From Nostoc sp. 'Lobaria pulmonaria (5183) cyanobiont' (lineage in GTDB: Bacteria > Cyanobacteriota > Cyanobacteriia > Cyanobacteriales > Nostocaceae): a stretch of 64,000 nucleotides of DNA. A program made the position numbers and the translations under genes. The notes below the pieces were generated by a model. It worked only from the letters and a program-made list of their open reading frames with translations. It searched no databases and was not told the origin of the DNA. The stretch lies in assembly GCF_002949795.1 (NCBI RefSeq), contig NZ_CP026692.1, forward strand, positions 1,237,501-1,301,500, in the 5' to 3' direction. Below, piece after piece: positions 56,466 to 64,000 of this stretch (positions are counted from its first letter, which is position 1; the number at the start of each line of letters is the position of its first letter).

Positions 56466-57731
56466 TTAAGAGTAGACATTAACTTCAGGAATTGGTACAA
56501 CAAATTGACCTCCCCAATCCCGAATGTAAGCTATTTGTATCATAATTTCATTTTTTAGATTCCAGGGTAATATTAGTATATAGTCAGGCTTTGTTTCGGC
56601 AATTTTGTCTGGATGAAAAATCGGAATATGAGTGCCTGGTAAGAATTGACCCTGTTTATAAGGGTTACGGTCTACTGTATAGTCAAGAAAATCTGTGCGG
56701 ATACCGCAATAGTTTAAGAGAGTATTTCCCTTCCCTGGAGCACCGTAACCAACAATCGATTTTCCCTCTCGCTTAACTTTTATCAAAAAATCTAATAAGT
56801 TGCGTTTAGTTTCTTTAACTTGTTCTCCAAAGGAAAAATAGTATTCTAATTGCGTAAAACCAGCCGCTTTTTCTCTATTTTTCAGTTCTGATACTTGGTT
56901 GCTAATAGGTTTAGAATAATCTTCATTGTGGCGCGCATAAATTCTCAAAGAACCACCATGAGTAGTTAATTCTTCTACATCAAAAATTTTCAACCCGTGA
57001 GCAGCAAAAATCTTATCTACGGTAAGAAATGAAAAATAAGAGAAATGCTCATGGTAAATAGTATCAAACTGATTTTCCTCGATTAACCGCATCAAGTGGG
57101 GAAATTCCATAGTAATTACACCATGCGGTTTGAGGATAATTTTCATTCCTTTTACAAAATCATTGAGATATGGTGTGTGAGCAAGGACATTATTTCCGAG
57201 TAATAAATCTGCCTGTTTGCCCTTAGCAACCTGTTCTTTTGCTGTCTCCTGACCAAAAAATTTGACAACTGTAGGAATACCTTTTTGAATTGCTACCTCA
57301 GCAACATTTGCTGCTGGCTCTATTCCCAGCGCCGGAATGTTTTTGGCAACAAAGTATTGCAGCAAGTAGCCATCATTACTAGCAATTTCTATTACTTGAC
57401 TTTCCTGGTTTAATTGAAAACGTTCTACTACCAAATCAACGTATTTTTTGGCGTGTTGTAACCAGCTATCAGAGTATGAAGAAAAATAAGCGTAGTCGCT
57501 AAAAATATTTTCTGGGCTAATGTATTCTTGGAGTTGAACTAAAAAACACTTCTCACAAACATAGACATGCAGAGGATAAAATGGCTCTACTTCATTGAGT
57601 TGTTTGAGACTGCGATAGCTTTCGCAGGGAGGAGACATACCTAAATCTACGAAGGTATGGTGCAACCCTGTTTCACAGAATAGACAGTTACCAGTTATTA
57701 GCTGATTATTTGTTGGTTTCAGTAAATTCAT
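56466..57731 (-). CDS. Sugar C-methyltransferase (NovU/TylC3-like)
   Basis: 421 residues in the three-part layout of NDP-sugar C-methyltransferases: an N-terminal zinc-binding part (CLFCETGLHHTF and CEKCFLVQLQ), a central SAM domain (VIEIASNDGYLLQYF, GIEPAANVAEVA) with the catalytic YHEHFSYFS, and a C-terminal Rossmann-like part (IVGYGAPGKGNTLLNYC). Relatives methylate C3 of dTDP-4-keto sugars to give branched sugars such as mycarose or noviose precursors. It is the best clue that this block makes a C-methylated sugar. Confidence 0.9.
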   Translation of the reverse strand: MNLLKPTNNQLITGNCLFCETGLHHTFVDLGMSPPCESYRSLKQLNEVEPFYPLHVYVCEKCFLVQLQEYISPENIFSDYAYFSSYSDSWLQHAKKYVDLVVERFQLNQESQVIEIASNDGYLLQYFVAKNIPALGIEPAANVAEVAIQKGIPTVVKFFGQETAKEQVAKGKQADLLLGNNVLAHTPYLNDFVKGMKIILKPHGVITMEFPHLMRLIEENQFDTIYHEHFSYFSFLTVDKIFAAHGLKIFDVEELTTHGGSLRIYARHNEDYSKPISNQVSELKNREKAAGFTQLEYYFSFGEQVKETKRNLLDFLIKVKREGKSIVGYGAPGKGNTLLNYCGIRTDFLDYTVDRNPYKQGQFLPGTHIPIFHPDKIAETKPDYILILPWNLKNEIMIQIAYIRDWGGQFVVPIPEVNVYS

Positions 57732-57750
57732 AACTTATTATATGAAATTT

Positions 57751-58779
57751 TTAAACACTCTGCCAGAAGAAATCTTGATTGATTTGCTGAGTGCGAATGA
57801 GGTATTCCAGTTGTTTCAGACGAGTAAAACCTCTCGACTCAAATATTCCTCTATCCATATCAATTTGCTGGAAGACATTATATAGTTGTTGGGCACCGCG
57901 CTGGGCATCCCATTCACATTTGAATCCTGGTAAATTTTGGTTAATTTTATGAAATAAAACCCGATAGCTGCGATTGTCAGGATCGTGTTTACCAAAGCTC
58001 AATTTACAATCTGTAAAAACTTCTGCAACTATTTGAGCAATTTGTTTGACTTGATAGTTGCTATTTGTATCACCGACATTGAAAATTTGGTTGTGAATTA
58101 CATCACGCGGAGCTTCTAAGGTACAGATAATTGCTTTGCAGATATCCAATAAATGCACTAGGGGACGCCAAGGTGTACCGTCGCTGTTCATCTTGATTTC
58201 TTTAATTGTCCATGCCCAACCGGCTAGATTGTTTAAGACAATATCAAAGCGCATTCTCCCAGAGGCGCCATAGGCTGTGGCATTTCGGAGAAAGGTGGGA
58301 GAAAAGCTATCATCAGCAAGGAGTTTCACATCTTGTTCGACAAGTGCTTTGCATTTGGCATAAGCTGTTTGGGGATTGATGATAGACTCTTCGCTAACGT
58401 AGTCTTCAGTGGCAAAACCATAGACACTGCATGATGATGTATAGACAAAGCGTTGGATTCCAGATGCTTTCGCCAGCTTTGCTAAATGTACTGAGCCTTT
58501 GTGGTTGATATCGTAGGTGATATCAGGGGCTAACTGACCTAAAGGGTCGTTGGAGAGTTCTGCCATGTGAACTACTGCTTCCACACCTTGCAGGTCTTCT
58601 ATTGTAATGTGGCGGATGTCTTTGTTGAGGGTTTTGGCAGTTACCTTGGTGCCATTATATAGCCAACCTACTTTATAAAAGCCAGTATCTAAACCAATAA
58701 CTTCATGACCTTCTTGGATCAACAGAGGAGCTAATAACGAGCCAATATAACCTTCAGTTCCAGTTACAAGTATTTTCAT
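57751..58779 (-). CDS. NAD-dependent sugar epimerase/dehydratase
   Basis: 342 residues, extended SDR. NAD-binding ILVTGTEGYIGSLLAPLL (3-20), catalytic Ser-Tyr-Lys in YTSSCSVYG and INPQTAYAKCKALVE, and sugar-binding LRNATAYGASGRMRFD. The exact activity (4,6-dehydratase, epimerase or 4-reductase) cannot be read. It sits first in the sugar-nucleotide part of the block, 19 bases before the C-methyltransferase and three bases after the TPR-glycosyltransferase. Confidence 0.88.
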   Translation of the reverse strand: MKILVTGTEGYIGSLLAPLLIQEGHEVIGLDTGFYKVGWLYNGTKVTAKTLNKDIRHITIEDLQGVEAVVHMAELSNDPLGQLAPDITYDINHKGSVHLAKLAKASGIQRFVYTSSCSVYGFATEDYVSEESIINPQTAYAKCKALVEQDVKLLADDSFSPTFLRNATAYGASGRMRFDIVLNNLAGWAWTIKEIKMNSDGTPWRPLVHLLDICKAIICTLEAPRDVIHNQIFNVGDTNSNYQVKQIAQIVAEVFTDCKLSFGKHDPDNRSYRVLFHKINQNLPGFKCEWDAQRGAQQLYNVFQQIDMDRGIFESRGFTRLKQLEYLIRTQQINQDFFWQSV

Positions 58780-58782
58780 ATC

Positions 58783-60810
58783 CTATGGTGCGATCGCAGT
58801 TTGTGGGGATTTTAATTCAATAGGAATATTGTCTGGAATATTTTCTTGAGGAATAGCAAGCAACTTGGCAGCAATCTCATTTCGTAAGGGAGCTGCTTCA
58901 TCTTTAGTCAACCAAGCAAATAACTTTGCTACTGCTTCCGGAGACCGATCGATTTTTAAAGCCTCTTGGAGAATACGCAAAGCACCAGTCATATTACCAG
59001 ACATCAGAGGAAAGATTACCCTGTTTTCTAGAAGATATTCAAAGTTATAGCTCCGGGCATTTGTTGTAATCTCTGTACAAAGATCGGCAGGAAGATAGCT
59101 CTCTGTAATCTCGATGGCACGGCGGAGAAATACTGCGTGATTTCCTGTCGCAAAAAGCTCATTCGACATTTTCTGAGCGTACAAACTTGTATCTAGGCGA
59201 TAACAAGCCAAAATTTTCGGTTCATACCAACAATCATAAAAAGTAGCAATACGTTTACACAGTTCCCACCCGTTAAGATCGCTCAACTCAGAGCAATATC
59301 CCCCTATTTTTTCATAGGTTTGCCGACGAATAACTATTGCCGAGGGTCTCAACGGATTTGTCACTCCAATTTGCAACAGCCAATTTTGAATAATACCTCT
59401 GTTCTCTCCATACCAGTAAAAAATATCCCCTTTGGAAAGAAACACCCCTTTTTCGTTAATATTATCAAAACCTGTGAAAGCTGCTCCAACAGAATCCGAA
59501 CAATTCTCCAAACTCTCCTTGAGTTGGGAATAAAAACCAGGGAGAACATAATCATCATCGTGAAGTATGTGAATCCATTGCCCTCGACTGAGGATAATAC
59601 CTGTATTATGGTTTCCCGCTAACCCAATATTTTGCGAATTCCGGTAGTAACTTACTATACCTCTGCCAATAGCATTCACTAGATCGAAAAGTGGTGGCGT
59701 ACTGGCATTGTCCATTACCAGAATTTCCATCTCCTCTTCTCCAGTCCATTGTGCTAAAACACTAGCTAGACATTCGAGAAGATAGTCAGTACGTTTATAT
59801 GCAGGAATCACCACACTCCAAAATGGCCTCTTTTTTTCACTAGCCGCAACAGCTGGAATTTTGGGAAATTTATAGTTTCTCACAATTACTTCCTCTTGAG
59901 GAAGCTCTGGTGTAATCGGTACTTCCTCAGCTTTTTCCGTTCCAGCATCAGCTACAAATGCTTTGAGATAGTGGGGATTGATGAGCTTTAACCCTTGTTG
60001 ATAGGCAGATATTGCCTCTGATAATTTTTTTTGATCTTGGTAAATTTTGCCTAATTTCAGGTAAATTTCTCCGTTGTCAGGATTCAGTTCCAATACTTTT
60101 TGATAAGAGACTAGTGCCTCTTCCAAATCACCTTGTTCTTGAAGGGCAACTCCCAAGTTATAGTAAGCATCGAGGAAATCAGGCTGTAAAGCGATCGCAG
60201 TTCGATAGCAAGCTACAGCATTCTTTAAATCTTTTGCTTGTTGCCGACTTCTGCCCAACTGATTGTTTAACGCTGCGTATTGAGCCTGTTGTTGGCAAGA
60301 GAGCTTTCCTTGGGCGTGCAATGCGTTACCCAAATTTGCCTCAGCTTCAGTACAGTTGGGCTGTAACTCTAAGGCTTTTTGATAGCAAGCAACTGCCTCT
60401 TCCCATTTGCCTTGTAGTTGCAAAGTATAGCCCAGATTATTATAAAGTGGCGCTGAATCTGTCTGTAGCGCTATAGCTTGCTGATATGCTTCCACAGCTG
60501 CTGGTAACTGACTTTGGGCTTGATGTAAGTTACCTAGACTGAACCAACCCTTGACGGAGTTGGGCTGAATCTGGAGGAGTGCATTCAACAACTGTTCAGC
60601 ATTTTGAAACTTACCAACCTGCTGTGACAGTATGCCTAACCCATATAAAGCTTCTGGATGGTTAGGCTGTTTTTCCAGAATCTGACGGTACACTTGTTCA
60701 GCTTTGGTTAAATCATTGGCTCTATGATGTTTCGATGCTATTTGGAGAGATTCTGTAATTGTTGCCATTTTAATTATTTTATTATTAGTATTTACTGCCG
60801 ATTCGCTCAT
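58783..60810 (-). CDS. TPR-glycosyltransferase (GT2) fusion, copy 1
   Basis: 675 residues. The N-terminal 300 residues are TPR units (AEQVYRQILEKQPNHPEALY, AVACYQKALELQPNCTEAEA, ALVSYQKVLELNPDNGEIYL). A GT-A domain follows: SVVIPAYKRTDYLLECLASV (about 330), ILVMDNAST, and the metal-binding ILHDDDYVLPG (DDD). The tail is helical. This layout recalls TPR-containing protein glycosyltransferases. With the sugar-nucleotide genes directly downstream, it may attach the sugar made by this block. Confidence 0.9.
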   Translation of the reverse strand: MSESAVNTNNKIIKMATITESLQIASKHHRANDLTKAEQVYRQILEKQPNHPEALYGLGILSQQVGKFQNAEQLLNALLQIQPNSVKGWFSLGNLHQAQSQLPAAVEAYQQAIALQTDSAPLYNNLGYTLQLQGKWEEAVACYQKALELQPNCTEAEANLGNALHAQGKLSCQQQAQYAALNNQLGRSRQQAKDLKNAVACYRTAIALQPDFLDAYYNLGVALQEQGDLEEALVSYQKVLELNPDNGEIYLKLGKIYQDQKKLSEAISAYQQGLKLINPHYLKAFVADAGTEKAEEVPITPELPQEEVIVRNYKFPKIPAVAASEKKRPFWSVVIPAYKRTDYLLECLASVLAQWTGEEEMEILVMDNASTPPLFDLVNAIGRGIVSYYRNSQNIGLAGNHNTGIILSRGQWIHILHDDDYVLPGFYSQLKESLENCSDSVGAAFTGFDNINEKGVFLSKGDIFYWYGENRGIIQNWLLQIGVTNPLRPSAIVIRRQTYEKIGGYCSELSDLNGWELCKRIATFYDCWYEPKILACYRLDTSLYAQKMSNELFATGNHAVFLRRAIEITESYLPADLCTEITTNARSYNFEYLLENRVIFPLMSGNMTGALRILQEALKIDRSPEAVAKLFAWLTKDEAAPLRNEIAAKLLAIPQENIPDNIPIELKSPQTAIAP

Positions 60811-61034
60811 TTTCTAGGCAGTTATAAAAAAGAGGTAAGGTAAAAATAAGGGTTACAGCGTTTGTCTGAGATTGCGATCGCTATTCTAGAGAATTAATCT
60901 TGGGTATTGGTTCACCACTCACCACCACCCAAAAACTTGATTTTTTCCAAACCCTTATTCTTACGTGATTTACCAATTTCTCTAACTTCAAAAAAATGGG
61001 CGAACTCCCAGGACTTAGTTAAGGTTTTGACTAT

Positions 61035-63044
61035 CTAATTGTTTAGAGGCAAAGAGATCAATCTGAAGGCGATCTCATCCCTCAGAGGAGTGGCAATATC
61101 TGTTCTCAGCCAAGCAAATAACTGCGCTAGTGACTCAGCAGACCGATCGATTTTGAGAATCTCTTCAAGGGTGCGAAAAGCGCCAGTCAAATGACCAGCC
61201 TCAAGAGGAATTTCTGTATCTGCTAAACAATTAATGAAGTAATGTTTACGTGATTGTGCTGTAATTTTTACACAAAGATCGGCTGGAAGATAGCTCTCAG
61301 AAATCTCAATAGAACGACGAATAGATGCTACCCGATCTCCAGATAAGGAAAGTTCAGTTCTCATACTTTGGGAATGCACGCGATAATGAACCAAAATTTC
61401 TGGCTCGTACCACCAATCATAGAAGGTGGCGATCCGTTTGTAGATTTCCCAGTCGAGAGTAGAGGTTAATTCTGGATGATATCCACCTAGCCGTTCATAG
61501 GTTGTTCGACGAATCACAACAGCAGGTGGATTCAATGGGTTTGCGACACCAACATATAGCAATAAGTCTGAAACTATACCTTTATATGTGCCGTATAATT
61601 GTTGGCGGAAAGTAATTTCTCTTGTTTCATTGATATTTTCATAACCTGTAAAAGCTGCTCCAACGGAATCTGGACAACCTTCTAGACTCTGCTTGAGGCG
61701 AGTATAAAAACCTGGCAACACATAGTCATCATCATGAAGTAAATGAATCCACAATCCTCGACTATTACTAACTCCTGCATTCCAAGTTCCTTGCTGTCTG
61801 AGATTTTGCGGATTGCGGTAATAGCGTACTATTCCTCGTCCGATCGCATTTACTAGTTGATATAGAGGTGGCGTACTTGCATCATCAATCACAAGTATTT
61901 CCATTTCTTCAGTACCTGACCATTCAGCTAGGACGCTGACCAAACACTCTAGCAGATAGTCAGTACGTTGATATGCTGGAATAACCACACTCCAAAAAGG
62001 TCGCTTGTCTCCTGTTTCGGATACTGGAGGGATTAGTGGGAAGTAATACTTACCTATTTGCACTTCCCCTTGAGGATACAGGGGAGTTACTGGTATTTCA
62101 TCTGTGTTCTCAAGTGCTTGGGTAGCTGCTAATGCTTTGGCATAGTGGGGATTAATCAGCTTTAACCCTTGTTGATAAGCAGAAATTGCCTCTGTTAAAT
62201 TGTTCTGCTGTTGGTAAATTTTGCCTAAGTTGAGGTAAGCTTCTCCATAGTTGGGATTAAGTTCCAAGGTTCGTTGGTAGGATGCGATCGCCTCTTCTAA
62301 TTGTCCTTGTGCTTGCAGCGCCAACCCCAAGTTATAATGAGCTTCTAACAAATCTGGCTTGAGTGCGATCGCTTGCTTGTGACAAGTAATAGCATTTTTC
62401 AAATCAAGAGCTTTTTTCCGGGCAATACCCAATTGATTATTTAATTGTGCATAGTGCATTTGTTGATTGCTGGAGAGCTTACCTTGAGCGTGTAACGCAT
62501 TACCCAAACTAACCTCTGCTTCTATAAAGTCTGGCTTTAACTCTAGAGCTTTTTGATAATAGTTAATCGCTTCTTCAAATAATCCTTGTTGTTGCAGAGT
62601 ATAGCCCAAGTTATTGTAAATTGGCAGGGAGTTAGGTAATAAAACTAAAGCTTGCCGATAAGCTTTCTCTGCTTCTGAAAACTGTTCCTGAGCTAAACGC
62701 AAATTACCTAAACTGAACCAAGTCTTAACAGAATCTGGTTGAACTTGCGAAGCTGCACTTAGCCACTGTTCAGCTGTTTGGGGTTGTCCTATCTGCTGCG
62801 CCAACATCCCTAAACCATATAAAGCTTCGGGGTTGTCAGGTTGTTTTTCCAAAACTTGAATATATAGCAGTTCTGCTTCCACTAAACTATTGTCTCGTTG
62901 CTGTTGAACTGCTAGTTCAAGGATTTCAGCTACTTCTGTTTTATCTAGCAATTCAGCTTCATCTTTTTGACCTGACTGATGCTTCTGTACTGCAATTTCA
63001 ATAAGAGATTTAACTTTAGATTCTGAAATGTTTGTAGTATTCAT
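61035..63044 (-). CDS. TPR-glycosyltransferase (GT2) fusion, copy 2
   Basis: 669 residues, a tandem paralogue of the gene at 58783. The TPR part is slightly longer at the N-terminus (SLIEIAVQKHQSGQKDEAEL duplicates the opening). The GT2 domain has SVVIPAYQRTDYLLECLVSV, ILVIDDAST and LLHDDDYVLPG; acceptor-side residues differ (RQQGTWNAGVSNSRG versus GLAGNHNTGIILSRG), so the two may use different acceptors. The 224-base gap between the copies contains no gene. Confidence 0.9.
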   Translation of the reverse strand: MNTTNISESKVKSLIEIAVQKHQSGQKDEAELLDKTEVAEILELAVQQQRDNSLVEAELLYIQVLEKQPDNPEALYGLGMLAQQIGQPQTAEQWLSAASQVQPDSVKTWFSLGNLRLAQEQFSEAEKAYRQALVLLPNSLPIYNNLGYTLQQQGLFEEAINYYQKALELKPDFIEAEVSLGNALHAQGKLSSNQQMHYAQLNNQLGIARKKALDLKNAITCHKQAIALKPDLLEAHYNLGLALQAQGQLEEAIASYQRTLELNPNYGEAYLNLGKIYQQQNNLTEAISAYQQGLKLINPHYAKALAATQALENTDEIPVTPLYPQGEVQIGKYYFPLIPPVSETGDKRPFWSVVIPAYQRTDYLLECLVSVLAEWSGTEEMEILVIDDASTPPLYQLVNAIGRGIVRYYRNPQNLRQQGTWNAGVSNSRGLWIHLLHDDDYVLPGFYTRLKQSLEGCPDSVGAAFTGYENINETREITFRQQLYGTYKGIVSDLLLYVGVANPLNPPAVVIRRTTYERLGGYHPELTSTLDWEIYKRIATFYDWWYEPEILVHYRVHSQSMRTELSLSGDRVASIRRSIEISESYLPADLCVKITAQSRKHYFINCLADTEIPLEAGHLTGAFRTLEEILKIDRSAESLAQLFAWLRTDIATPLRDEIAFRLISLPLNN

Positions 63045-63617
63045 AATTATGTAGTATTTATAACTATATTTAATTTGATATTAGATTGTTATAGATTACT
63101 ATAACTTCAGAATCATAGGTGATAACTATTAATAAAATATTTTACCTATTTTTGCCTGTATAAGAAAACAAGGTTCTTAAATTAAGATAAAACAAATATT
63201 TTGTCAACAGTATGGGCGAGAAATAGGGAGCATACCAAATGTGCAAGTTTATTTTTATACGGTATTTGGACTTAGGCAGAGAATGAAATAACGAACCGCA
63301 TTCGCGCAGCGTCTCGTTAGAGAAGGACGCAAATAAAAGAGAAGAGGTTTGTACAGGTTTTTTGTACCAATCCTGTGTCTTTTGGCTTGCATTGGGATGC
63401 TCCTGAGAAATAAGCCTTAAATTAGTAATCAAAAATTACCAACTCAAGTAATTTCAATGCGTACACTATAGGGGTTACTGTTGGCAAAACCTCTCCCAGA
63501 AAAGGTATTGACATTTTCTTGTGCAATCAGATTTTTTACTCACCTAATTTTTTTGACTCAGATGCTTGGAAATCAGAGTCTGTTAGGGAATGAAACGAGC
63601 AATTAGCCTTAAGCAAA
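63045..63617. other. Intergenic stretch with dispersed repeat
   Basis: Contains CATTCGCGCAGCGTCTCGTT (63299-63318), a palindrome type seen elsewhere in the window. The minus frame at 63142-63432 crosses it and has no family likeness. No terminator hairpin for the RTX gene was recognised. Confidence 0.5.
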
Positions 63618-64000
63618 TTATATTACCGAGCTGATGTCACTGGCACTCAGGTTTGAAAATAGTATGCTTTCTTGAGGATTATTAATGAGAGACAAAGAAT
63701 TAACGAGAGACAAAGAATTTAAGGTGAGAAGAGCGCCATCTTTGGTATCTGTTATATTATCTTGACTTCCCCAGCCATCTAATACAAGTTTATCAACACC
63801 AACCTGGAAATCTTGAATAACATCAAAGTCATTTTTCAACAAGATATCGGTACGTTTGAAAGTAAATGTGTCATTACCATCGCCACCAACCAAGACATCA
63901 TTACCACTACCACCGTTCAGAAGATCATTGCCTAAACCGCCATAGAGTGTATCATTGCCATCGCCACCATTTAGCGAATCATTACCTTGGCCTGCGTCGA
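63618..64000 (-). CDS. RTX-type calcium-binding protein, C-terminal part
   Basis: The frame is open to the window edge. It reads successive RTX nonapeptides ([20 protein letters not shown], then [16 protein letters not shown]) followed by the common cap [20 protein letters not shown] and a Ser/Leu-rich tail ([15 protein letters not shown], itself from a short DNA repeat). Such proteins are secreted by type I systems and fold on binding calcium. The catalytic or adhesive N-terminal part lies outside the window. Confidence 0.92.
   Translation of the reverse strand, partial: DAGQGNDSLNGGDGNDTLYGGLGNDLLNGGSGNDVLVGGDGNDTFTFKRTDILLKNDFDVIQDFQVGVDKLVLDGWGSQDNITDTKDGALLTLNSLSLVNSLSLINNPQESILFSNLSASDISSVI

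Noticed and set aside
63142..63432. Minus frame of 96 codons before the RTX gene
   Set aside because: It crosses a dispersed palindrome and shows no recognisable domain.

Overview
The window looks like chromosome of a filamentous, Nostoc-like cyanobacterium. The sequence evidence is: photosystem genes psbN and psbH; a plastid-type ribosomal protein (PSRP-3/Ycf65); an atpB-atpC operon separate from the other ATP synthase genes; the HIP1 octamer GCGATCGC scattered throughout; and many short iterated heptamers and small palindromic repeats in and between genes, a habit of heterocyst-forming cyanobacteria. No tRNA, rRNA or CRISPR array was recognised.

Layout. 1-17 kb is mostly housekeeping: psbN/psbH, tatA, pth, rpsU, a stomatin-like SPFH protein, folP, tpiA, a DUF697-type GTPase, hisF and ruvB. 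It is followed by a TPR lipo/lumen-type protein, a small UGT glycosyltransferase + FkbM methyltransferase + P450 group, and a HAD phosphatase. 17-18.3 kb is a scar zone with a palindromic element, an insertion-sequence fragment and a DUF29 fragment. 18.3-29.5 kb holds PSRP-3, a WD40 Ser/Thr kinase whose ATP-binding lysine appears to be lost, a large SPFH protein, atpC-atpB, a dead PEP-CTERM gene, a SirB1-type protein, an SRPBCC protein and a mechanosensitive channel. 29.5-34.5 kb is another decayed zone: a nonsense-interrupted lipoprotein, a transposase tail, a GDSL esterase, a LysR regulator, and a miniature element with a 9-bp target duplication sitting in a broken copy of part of the GDSL gene. 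A Rieske protein with a large unassigned C-terminal part follows.

36.6-49.7 kb is a block transcribed leftward: two tandem exported haemagglutinin-type (TpsA) proteins, an exported TPR-CHAT protease, a repeat-bearing DUF928 protein, a CHASE2 hybrid histidine kinase and an overlapping response-regulator kinase. I infer one surface-adhesion/proteolysis/sensing module; no TpsB transporter is seen here. 51.2-63.0 kb, also leftward, is a glycan block: a DUF4910 peptidase-like protein, an SDR lacking its catalytic Tyr/Lys, a putative 2OG dioxygenase, an RmlC-type epimerase, a PIG-L deacetylase, a sugar-1-phosphate nucleotidyltransferase, a sugar C-methyltransferase, an NAD-dependent epimerase and two tandem TPR-glycosyltransferase fusions. 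Together these suggest synthesis and transfer of a branched (C-methylated) sugar. The window ends inside an RTX-type calcium-binding protein.

A recurring theme is small repeats that have become functional sequence: heptamers supply the stop codons of atpB and of the SRPBCC gene and the ribosome-binding region of atpC, and they form an insert in a kinase ATPase domain. A dispersed palindrome encodes part of the mechanosensitive channel N-terminus.
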